The position numbers were made by a program, and so were the translations under genes. Below, piece by piece: positions 25,715 to 34,704 of a DNA stretch of 64,000 bases. Origin of the DNA: Candidatus Nitronereus thalassa (GTDB taxonomy: Bacteria > Nitrospirota > Nitrospiria > Nitrospirales > UBA8639); the NCBI RefSeq assembly GCF_032191465.1, contig NZ_JAQOUE010000001.1, forward strand, positions 310,001 to 374,000, given 5' to 3'. Numbering within the stretch: position 1 is the first letter of the stretch; the number at the start of each line of letters is the position of its first letter. The notes under the pieces were generated by a model, which saw nothing but the letters and a program-made list of their open reading frames with translations, made no database searches and had not been told where the DNA came from.

Positions 25715-27064
25715 GTGTTTAAGAAAATTCTCATTGCAAATCGCGGGGAAATTGCGCTTCGAATTATTCGAGCCTGCCGAGAAATGGGCATTAAGTCGGT
25801 AGCCATTTATTCGGAAGCTGATTCCCGGTCTCTGCATGTGCGCCATGCGGATGAACAGGTCTGTGTGGGGCCTGCAGATAGTGCACTGAGTTATCGGAAT
25901 ATTCCCAATGTCTTAAGTGCGGCCGAAATCACCGGAGCGGATGCCATTCATCCGGGCTATGGGTTTCTTTCCGAAAATGCCCACTTTGCCGAAGTCTGTG
26001 AATCTATCGGCATTGCCTTTATCGGACCCTCCTCGAAACATATTTCCTTGCTGGGGGATAAATCCAAGGCGCGAGAAACCATGATAAAACATGGCATTCC
26101 CGTGATGCCGGGTAGTGAGGGAGAAATCGATAATCTGGATGATGCGCGACGTGTTGCCAATAAAGTCGGCTATCCGGTGATTGTGAAAGCCTCAGCCGGC
26201 GGAGGCGGGCGAGGTATGCGGGTCATTACGAGAGAAGAGGATTTGGATCGAGCGATTCTTGCGGCCCAAGTCGAGTCCCGTGCGGTATTTGGGTCTGACG
26301 GGGTATACCTCGAAAAGTTCTTTATTGATCCGCGTCATATTGAAATCCAAGTGTTGGCCGATGAACATGGTCATGTTGTGCACTTAGGCGAACGGGACTG
26401 TTCCGTGCAAAGGCGGTATCAGAAGTTGGTTGAAGAGTCTCCCTCGCCAGCCGTCGATGAGTCTCTGCGCCAGGAAATGGGAAAGGTGGCAGTCAAAGCG
26501 GTGAAGTCTGTGCATTATCGAAATGCCGGGACCGTGGAATTTTTGTTAGACCAAAGTCGAAAATTTTATTTTATGGAGATTAATACACGGATTCAGGTGG
26601 AACATCCGATTACGGAAATGGTGACGGGTATTGATTTGATCAAAGAGCAAATTCGTATTGCGGCGGGGCTTCCTTTGACGATTCGGCAAAAAGATGTACG
26701 CATGATTGGCCATAGTTTTGAATGTCGAATCAATGCCGAATGCTCGGATACGTTTACGCCAAGTCCTGGTCCGGTTCCCCGTTTTTATGCACCAGGAGGT
26801 CCAGGCATTCGGGTCGATACGGCCATGGAGTCCCCGGGGTATGTTGATCCGAGTTATGATTCCCTGATTGCCAAGCTGATTAGTTATGGGCGTGATCGGG
26901 AAGAGGCTTTAGCACGGGCTCAGCGAGGACTCGATGAATTTATCATTGAGGGGGTAAAAACGACACTTCCTATTTTGCGATTGATACTGGGCGATCCGGA
27001 CTTTCAAAAGGGCCGAGTCTCCACGGGGTTTTTGGAACGGTTTATGGCCAACCGCCGATCGTAA
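25715..27064 (+). CDS. accC: Biotin carboxylase subunit of acetyl-CoA carboxylase
   Basis: 449 residues from a GTG at 25715 (FKKILIANRGEIALRIIRAC). ATP-grasp fold; glycine-rich ATP loop KASAGGGGRGMRVI; ERDCSVQRRYQKLVEESPSP; FYFMEINTRIQVEHPITEMV. C-terminal domain has GHSFECRINAE. Carboxylates the biotin on AccB using ATP and bicarbonate, in the cytosol. Full length for the family. Confidence 0.96.
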   Translation: MFKKILIANRGEIALRIIRACREMGIKSVAIYSEADSRSLHVRHADEQVCVGPADSALSYRNIPNVLSAAEITGADAIHPGYGFLSENAHFAEVCESIGIAFIGPSSKHISLLGDKSKARETMIKHGIPVMPGSEGEIDNLDDARRVANKVGYPVIVKASAGGGGRGMRVITREEDLDRAILAAQVESRAVFGSDGVYLEKFFIDPRHIEIQVLADEHGHVVHLGERDCSVQRRYQKLVEESPSPAVDESLRQEMGKVAVKAVKSVHYRNAGTVEFLLDQSRKFYFMEINTRIQVEHPITEMVTGIDLIKEQIRIAAGLPLTIRQKDVRMIGHSFECRINAECSDTFTPSPGPVPRFYAPGGPGIRVDTAMESPGYVDPSYDSLIAKLISYGRDREEALARAQRGLDEFIIEGVKTTLPILRLILGDPDFQKGRVSTGFLERFMANRRS

Positions 27065-27078
27065 ATTTTCTTCACGCC

Positions 27079-27717
27079 GTGCCTACCTTTAACCTTCATG
27101 GTGCCTATCTTCTTTTAGACGAACAATGGGCTTCACAAGTTTCTCTACTTCGAGTGCTTGAAATCGCGGCACAATGTGGCGTGCGTCTGTTTCAATACCG
27201 AAACAAGATAGATTCGATGCGTGATGCGTATCAAAAGGCGAAACCTTTGCGACAAGCCGCATTAGACATGGAAACTATCTTTATTGTGAATGATCGGTGC
27301 GATTTAGCCTTATCGCTTGAAGCGGATGGAGTGCATCTTGGGCAAGAGGATCTCCCAATAGACCTGGCAAGAGAAATTCTAGGTCACGAAAAAATTATCG
27401 GCATCTCTACCCATCGACCAGAAGAAGTAAAAGCCGCGATGGCAGAAGGTGCGGATTACCTCGGCTTCGGCCCGATCTTTCCAACCTCAACAAAGGCTGA
27501 TCACGAACCCGTTGTAGGGGTTGAAGGGTTGTCCTACGTTCGCAATTTAACAACATTGCCTATTTTTGCTATCGGCGGGATTTCGCTAGATGTTGTACCA
27601 GCAATTCAACAGGCAGGGGCCAATGGTGTGGCTGTTGCTTCGGTGGTGTATCGTTCGGAAAATATTCAACAAACACTTCAACACTTAGTCAAGTTTTTTC
27701 CTGCAAAATACTCCTGA
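27079..27717 (+). CDS. thiE: Thiamine-phosphate synthase
   Basis: 212 residues from a GTG at 27079, 14 bases after accC. TIM-barrel motifs: LFQYRNKIDS (pyrophosphate and pyrimidine binding), FIVNDRCDLALSLEADGVHL, GQEDLPIDLAREILG, GISTHRPEEV, GADYLGFGPIFPTSTKADH, and IFAIGGISLD. Joins the pyrimidine and thiazole moieties. Its 3' end overlaps bioD on the opposite strand by 29 bases. Confidence 0.93.
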   Translation: MPTFNLHGAYLLLDEQWASQVSLLRVLEIAAQCGVRLFQYRNKIDSMRDAYQKAKPLRQAALDMETIFIVNDRCDLALSLEADGVHLGQEDLPIDLAREILGHEKIIGISTHRPEEVKAAMAEGADYLGFGPIFPTSTKADHEPVVGVEGLSYVRNLTTLPIFAIGGISLDVVPAIQQAGANGVAVASVVYRSENIQQTLQHLVKFFPAKYS

Positions 27718-28450
27718 GTTGGGTAATAGCTGGATCGCTCGCCAGCTTGCTCACCCCTTGCTTCCACTCACTTTTGAATAAGGGTTCAAATGCGATGGGT
27801 CCCACTACGGGAGTGCCACTCAATTCTCGTATTAATTGAATCGTCGAATCCCTTTGAAGTCGTTCATCGTTGTTATTTTGAGGGGCTGATGATTGATTAA
27901 GGACGACCCCAAGGACCTCAATGTCCAGATCCCGTAAAGCATGAAGCGATAGCAATGTGTGGTTCACGGAGCCTAGCGTGGGACGGCTAACGACGATGCA
28001 GGGGATTTGAAGATGTCGAATTAAGTCTCTCACGGTTTCTTGTGTCGTGAGCGGGACCATGACTCCACCAGCGCCTTCCACCAAGACGAAATCGCTAGTT
28101 CGTAAGAGTTCTTCATGGGTCGTGACGATATGTGAGAGGTCGATGGGTTGGTGATGTTTCCGACTGGCGGCCAATGGGGCAATCGGTTCGCGATATTGAT
28201 AAAGAGAGGGCTTGTCGGGTGGGGAGGGGCTATTGAATAAGCTCTGTAACCGTGAGGCGTCATCCCTCGGGTCTTTGAGGGAAGTTTCGACTCCTGTTTC
28301 TATAGGTTTCATGACTTCCACGCGGAACCCCTGATGTTGGAGGGCCATGCCCAGTGCTGCGGTGACGGCGGTCTTACCAACTCCAGTGTCGTTTCCGGTA
28401 ATGAAAATACTCCTTCTGCGAGGTGGGTTATGGTGGGAAAGGTTACTCAT
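27689..28450 (-). CDS. bioD: Dethiobiotin synthetase
   Basis: 253 residues from the ATG at 28450 (a TTG two codons earlier is possible). P-loop FITGNDTGVGKTAVTAALG, VMKPIETGVE (substrate Lys and Thr), VEGAGGVMVPL, and the nucleotide-specificity VVLNQS strand. Forms the ureido ring of biotin from diaminopelargonic acid. Only this biotin gene is present here; bioA, bioB, bioF and bioC must lie elsewhere. The preceding SDR gene ends 12 bases upstream, suggesting an operon. Confidence 0.93.
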   Translation of the reverse strand: MSNLSHHNPPRRRSIFITGNDTGVGKTAVTAALGMALQHQGFRVEVMKPIETGVETSLKDPRDDASRLQSLFNSPSPPDKPSLYQYREPIAPLAASRKHHQPIDLSHIVTTHEELLRTSDFVLVEGAGGVMVPLTTQETVRDLIRHLQIPCIVVSRPTLGSVNHTLLSLHALRDLDIEVLGVVLNQSSAPQNNNDERLQRDSTIQLIRELSGTPVVGPIAFEPLFKSEWKQGVSKLASDPAITQLRSILQEKT

Positions 28451-28462
28451 GGACAAAGGTCT

Positions 28463-29212
28463 TCACCAGATTCGACTGTCGAGATTGAAACATTGGCCTG
28501 AAATATCTTTGGACGTGGCCAAGTGAAAAATATGGTCCGCAGTTTCTCGAAGGTTTGGGGTTCGGCCAAGCAAATGATCATTTAATGTTTCTGGTGAAGG
28601 GAAGGCATCACCAGATAGTATTGAAGGGTGCCATCCTGGGAACACGGCATTGACGCAAATATTACTTTTTCCCCATTCATGGGCTGCCGATCGTATCAAT
28701 CCTAATATTCCCGCTTTTGTTGCTGCGTAAGCTGTTTGTCCGATGTCTCCTTGAGTACTGGCAAGGGAACTCACGACAAGGACTGATCCGTATCCTTGGT
28801 TATGAAAAATTGATCCTACCTGTCGCAAACAAAAAAATAATCCCGTGAGGTTGATTTGAATGAGCGTATTCCATTGTTCGGGGGATGTGCGAATGGTGGC
28901 CAAATTCTTGGTTTCCCCCACGGACCAAATCAATACGTCGATTTTGCCCCAATGCTCCATGAATCGATTAATCGCATTGGCGACTTGTTGCGGGTCTTGA
29001 ACATCCGCATGGTATAGGGAGTGGGTTTCTTCTTGGTCATAAAAATGTGCGTAGATCTTTTTGGCTGAATCATCGTGTTGATGGTAATGGATGCCGACTT
29101 TCCAATTCATTTCGGCAAATCTCATACATATGGCGCCTCCAATGACCCCAGAGCCACCCATGACGAGTACGGTCTTGGGATCGATTGTCGAGTTTGAATT
29201 GTGGGCATTCAT
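28463..29212 (-). CDS. Short-chain dehydrogenase/reductase (FabG-like), next to bioD
   Basis: 249 residues. NAD(P)-binding VLVMGGSGVIGGAICMRFAE; strand-4 Asn-type motif VLIWSVGE; catalytic Ser in VVSSLAS, then TAYAATKAG (Tyr-x-x-x-Lys); NAVFPGWHPS after. The cofactor loop GIHYHQHDD is compatible with NADPH. Closest in style to 3-oxoacyl-ACP reductases. Placement directly upstream of bioD (12 bases) hints at a part in pimelate or biotin precursor formation, but this is inference. Confidence 0.85.
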   Translation of the reverse strand: MNAHNSNSTIDPKTVLVMGGSGVIGGAICMRFAEMNWKVGIHYHQHDDSAKKIYAHFYDQEETHSLYHADVQDPQQVANAINRFMEHWGKIDVLIWSVGETKNLATIRTSPEQWNTLIQINLTGLFFCLRQVGSIFHNQGYGSVLVVSSLASTQGDIGQTAYAATKAGILGLIRSAAHEWGKSNICVNAVFPGWHPSILSGDAFPSPETLNDHLLGRTPNLRETADHIFHLATSKDISGQCFNLDSRIW

Positions 29213-29303
29213 AGGACAGGATAAATCGTAGGTTCGTGGTTGGCCAAGATTCCGTGATTATCACTAACCATTAGTGGGAAGGCAAACTTTTCCAAGGGTC
29301 GAT

Positions 29304-29321
29304 ATCTTGCAGCAGCAAGAT
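29304..29321. promoter_or_regulatory. Inverted repeat between divergent genes
   Basis: ATCTTGC-AGCA-GCAAGAT, perfect 7-bp arms, located between the divergent SDR/bioD unit and the secreted protein gene. No T-run, so it is a candidate operator (for instance for a biotin or stress regulator) rather than a terminator. Confidence 0.4.
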
Positions 29322-29460
29322 CCCTATGGTAGTTTGATTTTAAGTGGAAGAGAGGGAATTCCCGCCGAATATCAGATCAAACACCATTTCCAATTTTCAT
29401 TGAATACGCCATGTTGAGGAATAAAAAATTTCTAAAAACCTGTTTTGAAATATAAATGGT

Positions 29461-29466
29461 AGGAGG
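29461..29466 (+). promoter_or_regulatory. Ribosome-binding site deciding the start of the secreted protein
   Basis: AGGAGG, 7 nt before GTG at 29474. It lies inside the longer open frame, so the ATG at 29456 is unlikely to be used. Confidence 0.6.
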
Positions 29467-29473
29467 TTGTTTC

Positions 29474-30376
29474 GTGCATTATAACCTACAGGTTCAGGTC
29501 AAATGGGCTAGGATCTCTGCTGGAGGCCTTGGGTTGGCATTGCTGCTGAGTTTGGGATTGGCCTATGGTCAGCCCGGACCTACGCTCATTCATCAGGCGG
29601 AGGAGTTTTTTCCCGATCAAATCGGCAACGAATGGCGTTATCAAGGTCGTATTGTTGAAGGGAATGTGAACCAGATTGCGGATTCCACCTTTGAGAATAT
29701 ATCTTCCGTGACCGGGATGGAAATGAAAGATGGTGTCCAGGTGACGGTCTTTCATGATACCAATCCTGGCAATCAAAATCCGACGGACAGTTATTATCTT
29801 CGGGATGCTGCAGGGATACGTTATTACGGCTCTAAGCCGGGGACGATGTTAGAACAACAATTAGTGCCCTACCAAATCGTGCGATTTCCGTTAGAAATTC
29901 CGAGTTCGTTTGAACAACTGAATCGTACAGGGTTAAATCTTGGATTGGATCTTGATCATGACGGCCAAGCGGAGAAAGTGGACGTCTTGGCGACCGTGAC
30001 TATTCATGGTCAGGAGCCGATCACGGTTCCCCTTGGAACCTATAAGAATGCTGTGCGCATGGAAGCCCAAATGAAGCTGCTGGTACATTTATCCCGGGCA
30101 GGTACGCAAGTGAAAGGATTCGACTCCATGACTATATGGTTTGTCAAAGGAGTTGGTTTGGTGAAATATGCCGAGCGTCAAATGATTCCCAATCCTCAAA
30201 GTGGGAAAGATCGAATTATTGAAATTACTGAAGAACTTGTGGAAGCCAAATTACGAGGAGGCACTCAATTATTGAGTCGGAGCAAATCCACGTCGCATGG
30301 TGTTCTCACTCGTCACACGTTGGACCATGAATTGTTGCAGATACCCTTCCCCTCCCGCCTTGGTGCCCACCCCTGA
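29474..30376 (+). CDS. Secreted protein of unknown function
   Basis: 300 residues from the GTG at 29474, chosen because AGGAGG precedes it. A signal peptide (KWARISAGGLGLALLLSLGLAYG) is followed by a beta-rich domain: FFPDQIGNEWRYQGRI, SYYLRDAAGIRYYGSK, VPLGTYKNAVRMEAQMK and MTIWFVKGVGLVKY. This pattern (quantity-of-text then 'WYVKGVGLVK') recurs in secreted bacterial proteins of unknown role. The last 36 codons overlap the 3' end of putA on the other strand, an unusually long convergent overlap; the tail after VEAKLRGGTQLL may be a recent read-through extension. Confidence 0.7.
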   Translation: MHYNLQVQVKWARISAGGLGLALLLSLGLAYGQPGPTLIHQAEEFFPDQIGNEWRYQGRIVEGNVNQIADSTFENISSVTGMEMKDGVQVTVFHDTNPGNQNPTDSYYLRDAAGIRYYGSKPGTMLEQQLVPYQIVRFPLEIPSSFEQLNRTGLNLGLDLDHDGQAEKVDVLATVTIHGQEPITVPLGTYKNAVRMEAQMKLLVHLSRAGTQVKGFDSMTIWFVKGVGLVKYAERQMIPNPQSGKDRIIEITEELVEAKLRGGTQLLSRSKSTSHGVLTRHTLDHELLQIPFPSRLGAHP

Positions 30377-33232
30377 CAGACGATGTCCGCCAAAGGGTTG
30401 ACGGCCAACCAGTGATCCTGTGATGGGTCGATTGATGTAAAAGTTTCCCACGTCGAATGATTCCCGAGCCTTTTGGATATTCATGGGGCTTCGCGAATAA
30501 ATTCCTCCAGTGAGTGCAAAATCTGATTGCATGGCCATCGTCAATGCGGCTTCAAATGACTCGGCCTTTAACACGGATACCACAGGTCCGAAAATTTCTT
30601 CTTGCGCCAGTCGGTGATGCGGTTGAATGTTCCCAACGATCACCGGACCTTGAAACCACCCCTCTTGGTCCATCACCCGGTCGAGCAGCACTTTCCCCTC
30701 TTGATGAGCAATATCCACATATTGCCGAACCTTCAGCAATGCGCGTTCGTCGATCATGGGACCCATATGATTTTTGGGATCTTCCGGAGCTCCCACATTC
30801 AAGCTGCGAGCTGCTTGAGTCAACCGATCAATAAAGTCTGCATATACCGGCTCCAGTGCAATGACTCGTGAACATGCCGAGCATTTTTGGCCTTGATATC
30901 CTGTAAAGGAATAGAGCACTCCCTGTACAGCCTCGTCCAAGTCCGCGGTCTCATCGATGATGATGGCGTTTTTTCCACCCATTTCTGCAATGGCATGAGG
31001 CACATGATGTTGTCCTGGTGCCACTTTGGAGGCTTGTTGGATGATGTGCAGTCCTGCTTCCTTGGATCCAGTAAAGGCGATGACGTGAATTTGGGGATGC
31101 GAAACCAGGGCTTTCCCAACCTCAGGTCCACCAGGCATGAAGTGAAGGACGCCGGAAGGCAAGCCGGCTTCTTGGAATAGTTGAAACAGGTGGTAGCCCA
31201 TCATCGGGGAACGTTCGGAAGGTTTGAATAGTACTGCATTGCCTGTGACTAAGGCAGAGGACACAAGACCGGTGGGAATGGCTAATGAAAAATTCCAAGG
31301 AGAAATGACCACGGCAAGCCCACGAGGACGCCATTCGAGATGGTTGAGCTCCCCAGGAGCTTGCCCAAGTCGTTGGGGGCGACCCAAGCGACGCATATCG
31401 CGAGCATAAAATTCGAGAAAGTCGATGGCTTCGGCAATGTCGCCATCGGCTTCTCGCCAGGGTTTGCCAGTTTCAAAGATTTCCCAAGCTACCAACTCAT
31501 GGCGCCGTTGACGGATCAATTCGGCGACTCGACACAAATAATCCGCACGGGTATCCGGCGTCGTAGTCCGCCAATGTTTCCAGGCTTTTTGTGCGGCTTG
31601 AATGGCGGCCTCGACTTGCGTTGGAGCATAGATGGGTATGCGCGCGATAATGTCCTTTGGTCTACTTGGATTCGTAGAGACAATTTCGTCTTTCAATGAT
31701 CCAAGAGAGGAAGGGACAGGAAAAATTATAGTCTGCCCAAGTTCCTTTTTGACCTTCTCAAGAGCGTGACGCATGGCCTGTCGTGCTGGTTCTCGTGAAA
31801 AATCAGTATGTGGCTCATTTTCAAATGGTGATTGGACGTTTTGAGAATGAGGCAGAGGGGGCGATCCCGAAACAGAAAAGGGTTGTGGGGGTGCCAATAA
31901 AACCTCTAGGGGAGTTTCGTGATCTCGCTGCTTCGAAATGAAGGATTCATTCGATGTATTTTCCAACAGACGTCGAACAAGGTACGCCATCCCTGGTATG
32001 AGTTCTCCCACGGGAGTGTACACGCGAACCCGGCGCCCATATTGCACAACAGCATGTTGCAAGCTCTCGGCCATACCGAACAGCGATTGATATTCGTAAT
32101 CCTGTGGGCCGAAGTTATTTGCTTGGGCGATGGCTTCTGCATGGGCCAGGCTTCGTAAATTATGAGTACCAAAGGCTGGGCGGAATAGGGTGGGGTGGGC
32201 AAATAGTTTACCGCTGATGTATTCGAAATTGGCATCAGTTTCTACTTTGTGCCGTAAGACGGGAATTGGCCAACCACGCTGTTCGTTTTGAATATTTTCT
32301 GCGTCCCAATAGGCACCCTTGACCAATCGAATCGTAATGGGGGTGCCCCGTTGACGGACCCAATCAACTAATCGATCAAGCGTGATGTCGGCATCACGAA
32401 GATAGGTTTGGAGAGCAATTCCGGCATAAGGAAAATTGCGATAGTCAGGTTCAGAAAGAATACGCATAAAGATTTCGTAGGTGACATCTTTAAGTTCGTA
32501 TTGCTCGAGATCGAAGGTGATCGAAGCCGGAAGTTGAGTGGCAAGATTAAGGATGGGGCGTAATCGGGAAGCCACCCCTTCAAAACTGCCTTCAGGGTCA
32601 GCCGGGTCAAGCTGTGAATAGAGAGCAGAAATTTTAATTGAAAGATTGGTCCGAGGAAGCAAGCCGTGATGGTCCTGTTCCAATAGTGTATTAGTGGGCC
32701 ATCGTTGAGCATGATCATGAAACACTCGAAGGGCATCGAGGCAATGATCTCGATAGGCATCTGATTCAGACTCACTTACCGTGGCCTCACCAAGAAGGTC
32801 AACCGAGGCACATCGCCCAGATCGCCAAAGTTTCTCAAGAACCGGCATTGCATTGGCCATGGAGTCACCGGCCATAAATGTATGGGCCATACGCAGGAAT
32901 TGCCTACGCAGTACCAGGGCCCCAATATGCGACCCAACCCAAAAACTGGGAAGTTTATTGAGGGACCATTTCAATGGTTTGGGAAGGATTGGCGTACTAC
33001 CAAAATATTCCGCGAGTACCCGAGTAAATTGTTCATCGGTTTTTAGTGTAGGCAGAACATCCACAAATCGAAACAATTGCACCTTGAAGTCCTCATCCCG
33101 CATCCCCCAGTCCATAAGCAAGTCGTTCCACCAGCGTTGGCTAAGTATTGTTGTGGTACTGGCCTTTGAATGTTTGGCGAGGGTTCGGCCGATTTGTTGA
33201 ATGGATGATTCGAGGAAATTTTCAGAGGTCAT
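30269..33232 (-). CDS. putA: Bifunctional proline dehydrogenase / P5C dehydrogenase
   Basis: 987 residues, the short PutA class without an N-terminal DNA-binding domain. The PRODH barrel (about 130-440) contains SIKISALYSQLDP, RLVKGAYWD, FGTHNLRSLAHA and RRVRVYTPVGE with YLVRRLLENTSNESF. The aldehyde dehydrogenase half (about 490-985) has SPWNFSLAIP, ITFTGSKEAG-type AFTGSKEAGLHI, AIAEMGGKNAI (general-base Glu) and catalytic Cys in QKCSACSR; it ends in SENTMRRGFAP. It oxidises proline to glutamate with electrons to quinone. It lacks the regulator domain, so control is by another protein. Confidence 0.95.
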   Translation of the reverse strand: MTSENFLESSIQQIGRTLAKHSKASTTTILSQRWWNDLLMDWGMRDEDFKVQLFRFVDVLPTLKTDEQFTRVLAEYFGSTPILPKPLKWSLNKLPSFWVGSHIGALVLRRQFLRMAHTFMAGDSMANAMPVLEKLWRSGRCASVDLLGEATVSESESDAYRDHCLDALRVFHDHAQRWPTNTLLEQDHHGLLPRTNLSIKISALYSQLDPADPEGSFEGVASRLRPILNLATQLPASITFDLEQYELKDVTYEIFMRILSEPDYRNFPYAGIALQTYLRDADITLDRLVDWVRQRGTPITIRLVKGAYWDAENIQNEQRGWPIPVLRHKVETDANFEYISGKLFAHPTLFRPAFGTHNLRSLAHAEAIAQANNFGPQDYEYQSLFGMAESLQHAVVQYGRRVRVYTPVGELIPGMAYLVRRLLENTSNESFISKQRDHETPLEVLLAPPQPFSVSGSPPLPHSQNVQSPFENEPHTDFSREPARQAMRHALEKVKKELGQTIIFPVPSSLGSLKDEIVSTNPSRPKDIIARIPIYAPTQVEAAIQAAQKAWKHWRTTTPDTRADYLCRVAELIRQRRHELVAWEIFETGKPWREADGDIAEAIDFLEFYARDMRRLGRPQRLGQAPGELNHLEWRPRGLAVVISPWNFSLAIPTGLVSSALVTGNAVLFKPSERSPMMGYHLFQLFQEAGLPSGVLHFMPGGPEVGKALVSHPQIHVIAFTGSKEAGLHIIQQASKVAPGQHHVPHAIAEMGGKNAIIIDETADLDEAVQGVLYSFTGYQGQKCSACSRVIALEPVYADFIDRLTQAARSLNVGAPEDPKNHMGPMIDERALLKVRQYVDIAHQEGKVLLDRVMDQEGWFQGPVIVGNIQPHHRLAQEEIFGPVVSVLKAESFEAALTMAMQSDFALTGGIYSRSPMNIQKARESFDVGNFYINRPITGSLVGRQPFGGHRLSGVGTKAGGEGYLQQFMVQRVTSENTMRRGFAPTQ

Positions 33233-33259
33233 ATTCGTCCTCCCTAGTCTGTCATAAAC

Positions 33260-33288
33260 ATTATACCTTTTCGGTATGTCCGGAGTAA
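33260..33288 (-). promoter_or_regulatory. Candidate putA promoter with overlapping palindrome
   Basis: On the minus strand, TTACTC and a perfect TATAAT are separated by 17 nt, 28 nt before the putA start. The palindrome ATACC-TTTTC-GGTAT (33263-33277, plus strand) overlaps the -10 element and could be an operator. Confidence 0.5.
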
Positions 33289-33442
33289 GAGTACAGAGGG
33301 AGGAGAATGGTCTTGGGACCTTAAAATCAAAAGACAGTTCTCGGGAAGAACTAAAAATCCTAACAGGGGGAATATGAGATCAAAAATAAGAGGAATTAGA
33401 TAATGTGGGTGACTTACGAAGAGACCACTTCTGTGCAGGAGG

Positions 33443-34690
33443 TTATGGCTCGGAACATGGTTTGACCAGGCGTGCGGTGATGTTGCCGTTGGGACCCAAG
33501 TTGTTCACAAACGTGCCGGATAAGGCTCGGTCTTTTTCGCTAAACAGCAGGCTTTCTTCTTGAATAATTCCCCGAGGGAACACCCATCGAATGTAGACTG
33601 TATCACCCTGGACTTGAATGGTCGCAGGTCTGGGATCCATCCGGTCATACTGCGAGGGTGGGGGGTAAATCATGAGGGTTTTGTGATCACCATGGTTTTG
33701 ATGGTTATGAATGAGCCATTGCCAGGTGCCACAGAGCCGGAAGAGCCCCTGAGCATTCGTTTGTTCTTTTTGCCATTGTCGTAATTCATTCCAGAGGACT
33801 CGGGCTTGACGCTCTGTTTCTATTTGTAGCTTCATCAACGCTGTACGCAAGAAGGCTTGGTGTAAGGGAAGATAATATTGATGGACATAGCGTGCCGCGT
33901 AGGAATCTTGGTCCGCCGATGAAACTTCATGATTGTCCGAGGTGTTTGTGGTCTCCATCCTCCAATATTCATATAACCGTTGGGTAATACCTTGAATTCC
34001 CTCCTTCTTTGCGATGGTCAGCCATCTTATATTTCCATTTATTTCGGCGGAGTATTGTTGGTGAAGATAATGGGCATAGTCCGGAAAATCAGTCAATGAT
34101 GCATTTGGGGATTCTTGAACATTTTTGAGTTCCAGGTAGATCGCAGCCCATTGTTGGACGTGATGCAGCGTAGATTGTGGTAATACACTTTTAACCCAGT
34201 TTAGTTGTGCCTTCGATGTCTTTGGAGGTAAGGATTCTGGACTCGCTTTTTCTGTTTGAAATGTGTTTTCCAATTCAGTGGCATAATGCCATTCGGCTGT
34301 ATTCGCGCTTAGTTCAACCATTTTTTTAATAAGAAATTCTGGTAGTGGCGTGTTTTTCCGGGAGCGATTTCGAAACTGGGAGCTTGGAAGTGCTTGGACA
34401 AACGGTCCCATAATGGACTGCACTAGCTCTTGGGCCTGGGAGTCCGATGTCACTTCATGAATTGCGGGAGATGCCTTTAGCAAAAAGTGTTCGAAGTTCA
34501 ACTCTTGCGCATGAGCGGATGATGGAAAAAGTGTCAGGTGAAATCCTTGGGCATAAATAAAGGAAAACACGCAAGCCGCGAGGAACATTAGTCGCGATGC
34601 CGATCCAGAAACTATTTCTGAAAGAATAGGTCTTGGTGGTTTGGGCCTAAAGGATGGGAAGGAAATGGGGCGACGGAGAAAGCCACACAC
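33443..34690 (-). CDS. Secreted protein of unknown function, downstream of DLH homologue
   Basis: The start is uncertain: I give the GTG at 34690, just after the preceding gene's stop; an ATG at 34588 (MFLAACVFSF) and the far upstream start at 34750 (overlapping the DLH gene) are alternatives. A signal peptide is clear (RLMFLAACVFSFIYAQGFHL.. SSAHA|QE). The mature part of about 360 residues is helical with a C-terminal beta region: LFRLCGTWQWLIHNHQNHGD, HKTLMIYPPPSQ, VYIRWVFPRGIIQEESLLFS, ALSGTFVNNLGPNGNITARL. I do not recognise a family. Confidence 0.65.
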   Translation of the reverse strand: MCGFLRRPISFPSFRPKPPRPILSEIVSGSASRLMFLAACVFSFIYAQGFHLTLFPSSAHAQELNFEHFLLKASPAIHEVTSDSQAQELVQSIMGPFVQALPSSQFRNRSRKNTPLPEFLIKKMVELSANTAEWHYATELENTFQTEKASPESLPPKTSKAQLNWVKSVLPQSTLHHVQQWAAIYLELKNVQESPNASLTDFPDYAHYLHQQYSAEINGNIRWLTIAKKEGIQGITQRLYEYWRMETTNTSDNHEVSSADQDSYAARYVHQYYLPLHQAFLRTALMKLQIETERQARVLWNELRQWQKEQTNAQGLFRLCGTWQWLIHNHQNHGDHKTLMIYPPPSQYDRMDPRPATIQVQGDTVYIRWVFPRGIIQEESLLFSEKDRALSGTFVNNLGPNGNITARLVKPCSEP

Positions 34691-34704
34691 GGTTACACGT
34701 CGGT

